From positions 248,001 to 312,000 of the forward strand of contig JAWPGT010000002.1 in NCBI GenBank assembly GCA_034638255.1: a stretch of 64,000 nt of DNA, read 5' to 3'. The stretch comes from Coprinus comatus (Eukaryota; Basidiomycota; Agaricomycetes; Agaricales; Agaricaceae). Positions within the stretch are counted from its first letter, which is position 1, and every line of letters starts with the position of its first letter. This document shows, one piece after another, positions 20,160 through 31,933 of the stretch. The notes beneath the pieces were generated by a model. It ran no database searches. It was not told where the DNA came from and was given only the letters and a program-made list of their open reading frames with translations. The translations under genes and the position numbers were made by a program.

Positions 20160-21180
20160 ATATGGTTTACCCAAATCTCAACAACCCTGACCCTGGAACT
20201 TGTAGCCTATACAATGACACAAAAATTGTTTTTCAAAGCAACCATAATGCAACATCCATTGATCTCCTTGAACTCACAGAAACCTACAATCAAGAACATA
20301 ACAATTCTTCCAATAACACCATATTATTGTCTACAACTAAAGAGATACCACAATGCTTGAATTGTAAAAGACAGGGACACATACACCAATGTATGGCAAA
20401 AGGAGGCATGGATGGCAAAACATCAGAGGAAGTAAAAGCTGCTATGGGAAAGACAAAGAAGAGTGGAGACAAGAACAAGAAGAATGTAGAAAAGAAGGAC
20501 AACACTAATGTTGCCAACAATGAAATAGCTTCATATGTACCTGGCTGATTCAATGACTGACTGAAGCCAACATCCAGGAATTTGCTAACTTTCTCAATGA
20601 CCTTGATGACTGTGAATGATCTATATTCTGAAGATCCTGCCTTGATTGCCACCACATCCTCTACATCTTCCCCATTCATACTCAACTCAGGCTACACTGT
20701 TCACATGTCCCCATTTGTCTCTGACTTCACCAATATGAAGACTGTGTCAAACAGAAATGTCACTAGTATAAAGGGCTCTGCCATTCCAAATGACAAACAC
20801 CCCTACATCCTATCATCCTCAGAAACGCATTATACATACCTGGTACCAATGTATGTCTAGTGTCTGCTGACCAGCTCATTGACTCTCTTCCATGCTCCAT
20901 ACACTTCACCAAAGACAAAGCTGACATCATACATTCCACTACCATATCAGTCCCACATATCCCAGGCAAGAACCTCTGGTGTCTCGAGTACTCTTTTATC
21001 ACCAATTACTCCCTTATTCACATCCATCACTCTATCTCTTGAAGTCTGGCACAACTGACTAGGCCATGCAAACATCCAATCCATCTACAACATGGCCAAG
21101 AAACAATCTGTTACAGGTATGATTACATTATGCATATCATTGATGACTACAGTAATTTCTAAACCCAGAGTCAAGGATTC
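20160..21180 (+). pseudogene. Copia gag-protease-GAG-pre-integrase remnant
   Basis: A frame ending at 20548 contains a zinc-knuckle-like CLNCKRQGHIHQC (one residue short of CX2CX4HX4C). It is followed at about 20670 by a protease-like NSGYTVHMSPFVSDF, where the catalytic Asp of DSG is Asn. Around 21045-21115 comes VWHNxLGHANIQSIYNMAKK, a GAG-pre-integrase block. Stops and frame changes are frequent. This lineage differs from family A and from the mosaic element at 32-37 kb. Confidence 0.65.
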
Positions 21181-21387
21181 CTGGGATGCTTCCAGTGATG
21201 AAGATACATATCTCACTGATGAACAGCTTGAAAGTCCTGAGGCTCAACTCATTCAATGGGATTGTTTCTGGAGCTCTGAACTTGGCTGCCACACAGAGAT
21301 GTGAATTGGAAGCATGGTTCCATTCCATGGTCTGGCATATGTTCATGCCACACCTCTCTGCTTGGTATTCTTTTCAAACAATTCAAT

Positions 21388-21905
21388 GATTCCTGGAAAT
21401 TCAAGGATTTCTGGCATTCCCAGGAATTCAAGTGTTCTTTTTCCTGGAAATTCAAAGATTTCTGTAAGGGGACCTTCCTCACCAACCCTTACACCAACAC
21501 ACTGACTACCGACCCTTACACCAACACACCGACTACCAACCAATCCTCTGATGTTCCGACTTCCATTGGAACACCTCCTGACTTCACACTTTCATGACTT
21601 GCCCCCTCATGTGACCCATCCCCCATTGTTCCCATTGTCCATGTTACAACATCCCTCTGGACAATAGCTGGTGTCTCTGTTTGTATAGTAGTATATATTG
21701 TGCATAGCCTGTGCGAGTGAATCCCCAACTCTTTCTCTTTGGATTCCTCGCTAGGTATGTTGTATCTGTTCTGTAATATGTTTCTGATCAAATATAACTT
21801 TGGATTCCTCACTAGTTGTTGGGCCGCTTGTTGCCGATGTGAGTAGCCCTTACAATTTCTGGTATTCCCAGGAATTCAAGTATTGTTTTTCCTAGAAATT
21901 TGAGG
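21388..21905. repeat. about 51-bp direct repeats, split by a solo LTR
   Basis: Units start with 'ttcctggaaattcaagga' (about 21390) and 'ttcctggaaattcaaaga' (about 21441) and contain 'ggnattcccaggaattcaag'. The second unit is split by the family B LTR and resumes at 21855. A partial third unit follows. Confidence 0.65.
21463..21854 (-). mobile_element. solo LTR, family B, with TSD
   Basis: 392 bp, inverted relative to 15922-16286, flanked by the exact 5-bp repeat ATTTC (21458-21462 and 21855-21859). The 27-bp length difference from the other copy equals one extra unit of a tandem repeat ('cttacaccaacacactgac', about 21484-21536). Confidence 0.93.
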
Positions 21906-22605
21906 TTGGTTCTTACTTTAATTTTATGTGACTCCAGAACCATGAAACCCTGAATTCCTCATAAGTCTGGAAACCATGAATGTGCAAGAAAAAAAATCCT
22001 TTGCCCTGTTTCTTTTTTCAACACACATTCTCAACTTCTTTCTTTTTCTTTACCTTTTCAAAAGTTTTTGTCTCATTATTATTTGTACATTTGGTACCCT
22101 AAACACTGGTTGTATATATGATCTGTATTGGGTTCCATCTATACTACATCAGATAGATAAAATATATGTAAAAAAAGATATTTGTAAAGAACTTGTATAT
22201 GTCTATTAAATATATTCAAAATATACCTGCTGGCAAATGTTAAAGTTTTACTAAACAAAAACTAAAGATATGTTAAAGAAATAGTATCTACCTACAAATG
22301 TATCTTTTAAATTTCATTACCCCATCCCACAAAGAATAGGGGAAAGAAATTTCTATAGAAATTTAAACTATGTACATCTAACATATCTTGTGTAGGATAA
22401 ATTAAAGAAATGTGATACAAAATGTGCCAACATGTCACAGACTATGCTTTTATTTATCTCTCACATATCCTGTGAGGGATTTTTTTAATGATATTAAAAA
22501 TATATTTCATAGTATAACATGTGGGACATAGTTAAAGATATTACTAATATCTTTAATGTATCTTTAACCTGTTTTCCCACAATAAAGGGTAAATGACACC
22601 CTGTG
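21906..22605. other. AT-rich spacer with palindromes
   Basis: Strongly AT-rich, with repeated 'aaagatat' motifs and a nearly perfect 25-bp palindrome at 22532-22556 (ttaaagatatta...aatatctttaa). No coding sequence is supported. It could be a decayed MITE, but no TSD or paired ends were identified. Confidence 0.4.
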
Positions 22606-23558
22606 ATTGGGACTGCCTGGTGCAATCCTGACATACCCCCCTGATCTAGACAGTCCAAACAAACAATGGAACAGAGATAGAGAATCATGATGATAGACCA
22701 AGAAGAGGAACAAGATGAGAAACAACCTTGGGTTGAACAGCCTTGGTAAAGATGTCTGCAAGTTGTTCAGAGGTAGGAATGTAGACAGGGGAAATGATCT
22801 TTCTTTGGACAACTTCTCTGAGCCAGAAAAAGTGCAAATCAAGCTGTTTCATCCTACCATGGTGTTCAGGATTCTTGGACACAGTTATTGCTGACTGATT
22901 GTCAATGTAGAGGGTGGAAGAGGAAGTGGGAGTGTAACCAAACTCTAACAGGATATTTCTCATCCACATGATCTCCTTTCCAGCCTCAACTGCAGCAATG
23001 TACTCAGCTTCAGTAGAAGAGAGAGTAACCATGCTCTGACGCTTTGAGGACCATCCTACAGCTGCACCACACACCAGAGTCACATATCCACCTGTTGCCC
23101 TTCCTGTAGCTTGACAGGAACCATGAGAGGCATCTGTAAATGTCACAAATCCATACTCTAAGGTGGGAAACGTCAGGTTTTCACTTATAGAAGGCGTCAT
23201 AAGGTGTAGTATTGGGTAGAGGTGAAGTAGGAAGGAAATTCCAAACATGAACCATGGCAGCCAAGCATTCACCCCAGAAAGATGGAGGCAAACCAGACTC
23301 TGAGAGCATAGAAGTGATTCTCTCACCCATAGTGTGATTGGAGTGCTCTGCTAGGCCATTCTGCTGTGGTCTATTGTGAGTAGAATGTCTCCTTTCAATC
23401 CCACACTGAGTTGTGAAGGAAATGAACACTTTGGACATGTATTCACCCCCTTTATCATCCTGTAGAGCCTTGATCTTGGTCCCCAGCTGATTCTCAGCCC
23501 ATGATTTGTATGCTTTGAACACTTCAAAGGCTTCTGACTTGGCCTTGAGCAGGTACAT
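22606..23558 (-). mobile_element. internally deleted Copia family A fragment
   Basis: On the minus strand this holds part of the integrase (23558 to about 23151, with RPQQNGLAEHSNHTMGERI), then jumps directly to RNase H (about 23150-22685, with FTDASHGSCQ and LSSTEAEYIA), the polypurine tract and a 28-bp stub of the 3' LTR (22606-22633). The RT is missing. The deletion fuses an out-of-frame integrase stretch to the RNase H frame, giving a chimeric 213-codon ORF (23326-22685). Confidence 0.92.
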
Positions 23559-24176
23559 GGGTTAGTGACTAATGGTGACAATAATAACAATATATTTTTT
23601 CTTCCTTGTATTTTTGCATAAACAAGATATCATTAACTATACCTGACACAGGTGTTCTTCACTGACTATGTGAATCAAGAAAACTTTTTACAAAAATGGA
23701 TAGAATCATAATGCTACCAGATCTACAATGATTCCTCTTCTACTACAAGAGCACTAGTAATTGCTGTAGAAATCTTGTCATTACTAATATACTTATTTTT
23801 GATCTAATCTCCAACACATATTAATGCATAAGTTGATTCAACACTCAAACAATTGTATATGTGTGAGAGAACAAGTATCCTTGTTACAAACCAACCCAAG
23901 CCAGTCTGGATCACCACCAAAGAGGACTTATTTGAGCTCTTCCCCAAACTTATCCCCATGGATGCTGTGGAATAATGGAGATACCTCTGCTCTCCATTCT
24001 AGCAATTGCTGAAGTAAATATAACTCATCTATATTTACAGAGTTTCATTCTGGCATATTACCAAACTAAGTATATATAGTTTCTGTTATACTTAGACTAC
24101 ATTTCTCCCATCACTATTAATATCTTCTTCTCTGCTCCATCCATTCTTGTTGTCAACTCTTACATTGTATATAGAA
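23559..24176. other. AT-rich spacer
   Basis: No gene, repeat or RNA signal I can support in this stretch of roughly 620 bp. Confidence 0.4.
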
Positions 24177-24419
24177 TGTCAGGATTGCTCCAGGCAGTCC
24201 CAATGTCAGGAGTTGATGGAGTTGTAGCTTGTGATCACTTTTCTGATCATGTGGTGTTACTGTGTGATGTCACAGCTTGCAGAAGTGTCCTGCAGACACT
24301 TGGTGACCTTCTAGTCTCATACCATTGTCTGCAGTGTAACTTATTCATTTCTTAATCAATCACCTTCGTTCCTTCATTAATCTACGCGTCCTGTTGTGCT
24401 CTACATTCCTGTGCTTACA
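24177..24419 (+). mobile_element. LTR, Copia family A (243-bp form), no TSD
   Basis: TGTCAGG...CTTACA, 243 bp, the short form without the 52-bp duplication. Flanking pentamers (tagaa and gctat) differ. It lies 29 bp upstream of the ATG of the viroplasmin-like gene fragment. Confidence 0.88.
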
Positions 24420-24448
24420 GCTATCCCACCCAGGATTCAAGTACCATC

Positions 24449-25300
24449 ATGGCAGGGACCTTGAAAATGGGTGGTAAAACAACTACTGTCAAGTGCAAAA
24501 AACTACCACCAGCATCACTTCCCAAACCACCTGCTGCTCCCACTTCTGCTGCTCCTCCTTCTATCACTCTCCCTTCTGTCACTCCCACTGGTCAAGCCCC
24601 ACCAGTTTTGAATGCCATGGATGACATTAATGGAAAGTTTCCAGTTTATAATGTTTACAAGGGGAGGTTGACAGGTACTTTCTGTTCATGGTAAGTGAAT
24701 TGAACATTGGTGGTGAATACAACCTGATGGAACTCAGGGGAGCTACACTTCTTGTGGTAGGTAAATACCTTGGTGCTACATATGAAGGATTCCACACATA
24801 CCAAGAAGCCCAAGATGCCTGGAAGGAATATCAAGAAGTATTAGTGGCTCTGAAAAAGGAACCAACAGCTGTAAATGCAAAGACAATTCATGAGTATCAA
24901 ACTCTGATATGAGTTTTTTAAAGTATTATTTCATTGATCATACTAACTTATATCTTTATTTTATAGCTGTGAAGAAATTATAGCCATGACCACCCACTAT
25001 CATTCAACTGCACCTGCTAGGCCTGCTGTGGACAATAACAACAGATGTTATTTTTGTTCCTCAGCCACTTTGCAGCAAAATAATAGAGTGGATAAGCCAT
25101 ATTATGTTGTCACTGCAGGTCATACACCTGGTGTCTACACAAACTGGTAGGTCAAGTGTAACATTATTCTGTGTATACTACTGATTGTTTTCTGACTATA
25201 GGTTTGAAGCCACTACTGCCATTGGTCCCCAGGGGAAAGTGACATGTACTGTTGGGGCAGCAGAAGCTAATGAGGTATTTGTCAATGTATTCCTTGGAAC
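24449..25300 (+). pseudogene. gene fragment with viroplasmin-like repeats
   Basis: The ATG at 24449 opens a Pro/Ala-rich N-terminus leading to VYNVYKGRLTGTFCSW, followed by a GT donor and then VGKYLGATYEGFHTYQEAQD (about 24758-24815). A further exon (about 24967-25150) has RCYFCSSAT and PYYVVTAGHTPGVYTNW. The [YV]xVxxGxxxGxxxxW then GF-T--EA-DAW pattern matches the viroplasmin-like domain (Cauli_VI type, known from RNase H1 N-termini and caulimovirus P6), apparently twice. Introns of about 55-65 bp seem present. In agarics such proteins occur near KDZ elements; that link is inference. Confidence 0.55.
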
Positions 25301-25499
25301 ACAAGTAATTGTGATAAATAATGAATCTCAGGTGCAGATACTTTGACAGATAACTTGTAACATTTAATGTATCTTGTATCTACATTAATTTTCCCAGTGT
25401 ACATTTTTGCATGTGTTGTCTTGTGTGGTGCTCAGCTCATAGCAAACTAGATTGTAGATTTGCTGATCATATCTTGATCTTGAATCTTGATATCAGATG

Positions 25500-26490
25500 A
25501 TGTCATTGACATGTATCACCTCCACTCAGATACCTCTCATTCAAAAGATCAAGTCATATACTAACACCAATTGCTAGGGACCTATTCCAATCAGTTCTAA
25601 TATGATATAAGACCTTAAATATTAAGTTTATTAAAGTTCTGTGAGACACATTCAAGTGTGGAAACATGTCAAAGGTATGATATGTGTTTAGAGCACCACA
25701 ATGTGCTGACATGTGAACCTGAGTCATGTACTAACACCACTGACTTGGGACATGTTTTAATCATTTCTTATATGATATAGGACCTTATATACAAAGTTCC
25801 TTTAAGTTCTATTAGAAAACTACATGTTAAAGATATGATGCAAATTTGAAGAACCACAAGTGTGCATCATTATACAGGCATGTCCACTTGAGTCATACAC
25901 TAACACCACCAACTCAGTGTTAGGTTTTTCCCAGATATTCCTTATCTTATCCAATCAATTCCCTTCTTTCTGTGTCTGTGTCTGTGTCTGAGCTTAACTC
26001 TCTATCTTTACTCCTCACATTCTCTTTACCACTCTCTACCATTCTGACACTCAGGACATGTTTTAATCATGTCTTATATCATATAAGACTTTAAAAATCA
26101 AGTTTGTTCAGGTTCTATTACAATGTGTGAAGTGTAGTAGCATGTTGAGGATATGATGCAAGTTTGAAGAATCAGAATATGGACACATCCACCCAAGTCA
26201 TGTATTGACACCACTGACTGGGAACCTTTTTAAATTGCTTCTTACATCATATAAGATCATAAATATGGGGTTTATTCAGGCTCTATCAGAAAGTTTCAAG
26301 TGTGGGGACATATTGCATGTATAATGTAACTTTGAATAACCATCAACCTGAGTCATGTACTAACCCCACTGACTTGGGACCTTTTTAAATTGTTTCTTAT
26401 ATTGCATAGAACCTTAAAGATTAGGTTTATTAGTGCTCTCCAAGAAGTGGTCAAGTCTGGCAACACTTTGAATGGTTATGACTTTGGTGT
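25500..26490. repeat. tandem array, about 5 units of 156-170 bp
   Basis: Units are anchored by 'ctaacaccac(tgacttggga)' at about 25561, 25731, 25900, 26204 and 26360. Each continues through 'tcttatatgatataagacc', 'aagtttatt' and 'gttctatta' blocks and a 'catgtgaacctgagtcatgta' block. Spacing is 156-170 bp after subtracting the LTR inserted in the third unit. The array looks like a decaying minisatellite or short satellite. Confidence 0.85.
25918..26049 (+). mobile_element. very short solo LTR (132 bp), family D, with TSD
   Basis: TGTTAGGT...TTCTGACA, 132 bp, flanked by exact CTCAG (25913-25917 and 26050-26054). It breaks unit three of the tandem array, and the array sequence reads through when the LTR and one TSD are removed. 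It contains 'tctgtgtctgtgtctgtgtc'. The size fits TRIM-like elements or small-LTR Copia; family otherwise unknown. Confidence 0.82.
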
Positions 26491-27639
26491 CTGATACCTG
26501 ACACTGTTATAGACTTATAGTACACTTACACTTTGACCTAAAAACTTTCTCTCTTGCTCTGACATAAACCAGTGGTCAAGTTTCCTAGTTGGTGATTGGG
26601 TTGTAATATAGAAATCATCAGTAGACAAGTTGCAAGTCCAATCCATAGTAGTGCCATTTTCTATTAACTGTATAATTTGGGTTTTCTAGTATAATTTGGG
26701 CAGATATCAGCTTAAGTGTATTTCTGAACTGACAATCATATATTACTACAGGTGAGATCACACTCTTTCTGTACTGTATGCTTACTCTGTTGCTAGGTAC
26801 TTCACACTTGGCTTTTGTTGTGTCTATTATTAGGTGAGCCTTCCATTAGTAATCAACCAGTGAATTTTACTATGTCATCTTCTACTCACCTAAGCACCTC
26901 AGCTTCTCTATGTTATTTTGGAAGTGATTTGGCAAAGCCTCAAGCTCTAAGAAGGTATTAGAATAAGACAATGTTAGAGAGAAGAAATGGGATTGGGGCA
27001 AACAAGTAGAGTATCTACAGTCAAATATCTACAGTATTTATACTAAATAGATGTCTAGTAGAATGTAGGTCTAGTAAAATAAAAGAGATCATAAAGTGTG
27101 CCCATGTTGGGTGTCCTAAATTGGACATGAAAGGATTTGCCAATCAATAAAGAATTCTATGTCTGGTGACTTGGATTCCAACAGAAGGCAATACAAGTAG
27201 TAAGCCATGTTGACAATGACTCATGGCCAGAATTGCTTGTGTACAATGCCAAGCAACTTCGAAATGACACAGGCAAAACTTTGGGAATTGCACTCAAACA
27301 AAAGATGGGTTAGTTATGAGATTTGAAATTTGATTCATCAAATAGTACCTGACTAATTAATATAGTATACCAGATGCAATGGAAGCTGAGGTGCAGGATA
27401 AACTGTGCTGTCTTGAACCAGGTTATTCATGAAGTCCATCACCACAAGGCCCCATCAATGATGATGATGTACTTGTGGAAGAAGCTGGATGGGAGCCCAG
27501 TAATGAAGGAAAGCAACTTCTGCAAGTCCTTTTAGAGGATTCTGAACATCAACACAAATGAAAGTGAGTTTACTACATTGTAAATTCAAGTTCAATAATT
27601 GACACATCATATACTGTACTCAAGGGACTACCATACTTG
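26491..27639 (+). other. spacer with decayed coding traces
   Basis: A plus-strand stretch around 27186-27310 reads VSHVDNDSWPELLVYNAKQL and could be a further exon of the viroplasmin-like gene. About 27440-27560 has GPINDDDVLVEEAGWEPSNE, perhaps the N-terminus of the KDZ gene. No firm model. Confidence 0.35.
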
Positions 27640-29970
27640 ATGTGATTGCATGCAAAACCTGGTAGATGGGTTCTCCAGACAACTGGAGGAAATGACAGAT
27701 ACATTTGTGGGATGGGAGTATAAGTCTGTAGGACCAGAGAGAGCTCCTGCATTTAAAACTGAGAGTGAGGAGTGTGGACAGCCTCTTTATATAATGGATA
27801 TTTTTTGTGAGTGACAACTAACACACTACACTGGCTGTAATGGTCTCTAATGTCCTGTTCTTATAGCTGCCTACAAGGTCACAGTCCCTATCCAGGATAG
27901 TGACACTGGTGTAGTAAGTGGGTTCATCACACATGGAATACTTCCATCATCCCTGTACTTTCCCCAGCATGCATTTTCAATATGTTTGGTTGAAATATTC
28001 AATTTTATCCACTTACATTGCCCTCATCTCTCTATCAATGCCTTTGTTAAAGGGCTCTGTGACATGCATGGCTGCATCTACAAACAATCACTATCAAAAA
28101 AATTTCAAATTGCATATGATGTGTGTCTCCAAATCTGAAACAATATTCAAAGTCACATAGCTGTTGCATTGAAAAGAGATAGTGAGAGATGGAGACTGAG
28201 GAATGCATGTAGTGCATGTACCTATCAACTTGAAGGTGAAACTCCCCTCAAATTCTCAATGTTAGTGACTATGGATAGCAATGATTCACTCAAGTGAGTG
28301 ATTTGAAACTCTCTTGAAATCCCAGGAGTAGTGGAAGGTAGTACTCAGAATGCAAACCAGGCTCCAAATGTAGTGCTTTGCAAACTACCAGACAGTCAGA
28401 CACCCTTTGGGGATCATTATATCACTACTGAAGAGGTCAATTGATTTACCCATGAGGATCCAGATGAAAATATTTCCCCAGAGAATAACAGTTCATGTGC
28501 ACCTAGATGGAACAATATGAAAAAGGATTGGACTTCTCATATGGATGGGGTTTTTGATGAGTCGGGTTTCTTCCTGTCACTCTGTTGACATGGGTATACA
28601 CTTGTGGTAGCTGATATGATAAGGAGTGGTAAACAGTGAGTGTTTAATTCTTCTATATATACCATATGATTTACTTGTGAATTAGGACAAAGTACCCACT
28701 TGCAGTTGTTAATGCCTTAATGGATGCTTTCAGGTCAAATCTAGGAGTGGGATATGACATTGGTTGTCAGTTTTCAAAAACATTTTCTTCAAGCTTGATC
28801 AGAACCATGCCAAGAAGCTTCAACTGACATCATTGGTTGGATCATTTCATGGTCATGCATACAACTGACTCTGTCAGTTATCCAACCTTGCAACATATGT
28901 GGTTGGGGTAGGATTGGAAGATCTTGAAGGGTGTGAGTGTTTCTTCTCCAAATCCAATGTACTCCCTTCCTCTCTCCAATATGCAAGCAAGTTTCATTGT
29001 CAGCAGGGTATTGTTGAGTTCATGAGGCACATGGATAACCAGGAAACATCTCATCAACTAAGTTTGTATTTCACTGTTAAAATAATCAAAGCTCTAACAA
29101 CTCAGATGGACATATAGGTGAATTTCTTGTGAAGAACTATAGACAAGCACTACATATTATCAATGGGGAGGAGGAACTTTGCATGCTCATGAATGGTCAT
29201 GGTGTCTCTAGTTTTGAAGTCTTTCATAACTGGCTAGAAGAGGAGCAGCAGTACCTTAACAGTTTAACCAAAGAACCCTTGGATGAAACACTGGAAATTG
29301 CCTATTATACAAAATTAAATGAATTATTCCAAGAGGAGTGCGTACCCATTATGATTAATAAGTGTTGATGTTTACTAATCTGTGATATGTGTTTTTCTTG
29401 GCAGGAGGTACATTGGTCAACTCAGCAACACTTTTGTTACCTATGTGCCTGGAGGTGGCTCAAGGTATCACTCATTTAGAATGAAGCATTATCAGAGTCA
29501 GGAATGTGTAATGAAACTGACAAGAATTGTTCAAGACCTTGAAGAAGCTCTAGAGATTAAAGAATGTTGGACAGAAGGTAGAGAAGCATGGGAGTGAGCA
29601 AAGAAGCTAATGGCAACTTGTGATTACCAGTGTGCATTGGATAACCTTGAGCATCTGGTTGTTCAGCAAATGTTTGAACTTACTCAGATGAATAAATCTC
29701 AAACTGGTTTGTAAAACTTTTATTGTTACTTTCAGTTACTCAATTTCTGGCAGGTTATAAACTTTGTAAACATATTGCAAAGGCCCTTCAGACCCAATCT
29801 GAAGCTATTCATACAGCACTTGATACTGTAAATACAACACAGCTGCACAGAATCTATGACCTCCTCAACAAAATTTAACATGGGAAGAGGTAGTCCAATA
29901 TTCTTTCCTATCTGACTTTGAATTGCTTTATGATACTCACCAGGATATTCATCAAAAACCTTGGGCATCC
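27640..29970 (+). pseudogene. KDZ-superfamily transposase, decayed, with introns
   Basis: Plus-strand blocks in order: PHLSINAFVKGLCDMHGC (about 28020), NACSACTYQLEGETPLKFSM (about 28202-28260), RWNNMKKDWTSHMDGVFDES (about 28507), ADMIRSGK followed by KYPLAVVNALMDAF after an intron, GVGYDIGCQFSKTF (about 28748), HGHAYN-type block (about 28850), VVGVGLEDLEGCECFFSKSN (about 28900-28960), FMRHMDNQETSHQLS, then a coiled C-terminus with RYIGQLSNTFVTYVPGGGSR and YKLCKHIAKALQTQSEAIHT (about 29755-29820). This order is diagnostic of Kyakuja-Dileera-Zisupton transposases. Stops and frameshifts are numerous. No terminal repeats were identified. Confidence 0.85.
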
Positions 29971-30179
29971 TCTATTGGTTGAGCCATGATGGATAGATAC
30001 TTCAAAATTTTGCATGTGCAGGAGGAGATCACAAGGCTTAATGTTGAGATTCGCCAAGTTATCACACACTTACATGATGAATCAGAATACTTACATGCAT
30101 ATGAGGGACATGTTCATTTATTGATCCCATACTTGCCCATCAAATTCAACTTTATCACCTTGATTGTTTGAGATATCAA

Positions 30180-30664
30180 GAAGTGCATCTCAATTGTTTT
30201 GAAAAGCTTTGAAAGCTCAAAGGCTTCACTGGAACACTAGAATGTGGGATCAGTATAGATCCTACTCTATGACAAGGTATGTTTATGTTAAATATTTTAC
30301 TGCATTTTGTGTTCTTACTACAATGGCCTTGCAAGGGGACAATTCTGTAATAAATTGGCATACTAAAAGTAATGAGGTGGCTGGGGAAGTGAGTTGTGAA
30401 CTTGTGGATGATATTGCAAGTGAAGCCAGTGACTCAGATGAAGAATTTCAAGAGAAGTTTGATACAATGTTGACAATTACTTACTAGTACTAGTGAATAA
30501 GTACATGTTTTGGAATATAAAATAATAATTATAGTGCATTGAAATGGTAGACTTTGTCATCCCTTATCACTAGGGAATTGGGATTGATTGATTGATTGAT
30601 TGATCAATTTATCAGGCACTGATCAATCAATTAATAATCATCAGGGATCATCAATCATCATTGT
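30180..30664 (+). other. decayed coding traces and AT-rich spacer
   Basis: A plus-strand frame at 30209-30487 ends with an acidic tail (EVSCELVDDIASEASDSDEE), possibly the 3' exon of the KDZ-associated gene. A short tgat repeat (gattgattgattgattgat, 30584-30602) follows, with an inverted atcaatca run. Confidence 0.35.
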
Positions 30665-31142
30665 TGTTATGACCATCAGTTCATCACCAGACTATTTTGA
30701 ACAAGTTCCTGATATACCTCTCAACTCTGTAAATAACTGAACTATAGTTAACTCACACTAGTTAATCAGCCAGGCTACAATTAGTGTATCTATTTTCTTT
30801 CTTTGTTTATCATGTGTCTCATCCCTTTGTCTTACTTGTCTCACTCTTTCCTCTTATGTGTTTCATAGTTAGTTCTAACATGTTTTGTCTCTGTTAGAAG
30901 TAGAAGTAGAAGTAGTACTTACTTGTATGTTTCATTCCTTGTTTTGTCTATTCTCGGACTCCTTGTAGATAGTATAAATAGTTGCTTCTATTAGCCCTTG
31001 AAGTCCCAAGCTTCAAGTTGGTTAACTTCTAATCTATTTGTACTATGACCTTCTGCCTGAACACCAGAACAGTAGTTTTACTTATAGAGATTGAATGCCT
31101 GTCTCAAGCTGCTGCTGTGCACTAGAGATTAGGATCATAACA
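30665..31142 (+). mobile_element. solo LTR, family C, with TSD
   Basis: 478 bp, TGTTATGA...TCATAACA, flanked by exact ATTGT (30660-30664 and 31143-31147). It includes a TATA-like 'gatagtataaatagttg' (about 30968), a plausible LTR promoter, and a short agaagt repeat. It is a related, oppositely oriented copy of 702-1168. Confidence 0.92.
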
Positions 31143-31933
31143 ATTGTACCACAATGTTTGTTTCATTGACTTAACATCAAGAAACTGGGCTACTGCCAAC
31201 ATTCATTTGGCATACTGTATATTCTTCATAAGAGTGACCAGCTGCTAAATGGTTGAGAGAGAGGTTGAGAGGTTATCAAAACTCAACATCATTTACATGG
31301 CTGGCATAAAGTCCAGGATCAAAAGGATCAAAATGATGGCTCAACCCTATTCCAGGGGATCTTTGTTGTTTAGTCATAGTGCGAAGCTCTTCTCCTGCAC
31401 ATTAGTATACTATACAATTGAATACAATATTGAGGGGTATAAGAATGGATAATTAGAGTTTATATTGGGCTTTAATTATTACATTAAATGGGCAGTTATC
31501 AGAGCTACATGCTGGCTACATGTAAGCTTCATCACATGAGCCAGTCTTAGAAAGGTCCAGATGTTGTATTTTCTCATTTCATGGTCCAAAAGGGACCAAC
31601 TATATTCATTATATTCATTTTCATTTCATTTGCGACTACATGTTAAATGTCTTAAAAGAGTTTTGTTATGTTTCACTTATGTAATCCATTGGGTGTATGT
31701 TCAAACATTTCCTTATTCTTTTCTCTAGTTTCATTGTTGCAATAACTGAGGTATGCATATTTACTATTGTTTCCATTTTACCTTTTTATTTATCATATGT
31801 AGAATAATCTTTATTCTCTTTGATTTAGGTATTTGACAATATACAGTTTTGTCATTGCAATAACTGAGAATAATCTTTATTCTCTTTGATTTAGATCTTG
31901 AAGATCTACAGTTGAATTCGCAACATTTCAATA
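31143..31933. repeat. spacer containing a 66-bp tandem duplication; probable 5' LTR region of the mosaic Copia
   Basis: 'aataatctttattctcttt' occurs at about 31803 and 31869, each preceded by a 'ttgcaataactga' block. Just right of the stretch is a primer-binding-site-like sequence (31934-31945), so the 5' LTR of the Copia pseudogene should end near 31930, but I could not match it to the 3' LTR at 37025. Confidence 0.4.

Noticed and set aside
25961..25995. Possible CRISPR-like or functional microsatellite
   Set aside because: Only a short tctgtg repeat inside the 132-bp LTR; no spacer structure, and CRISPR arrays are not expected in a fungal nuclear genome.
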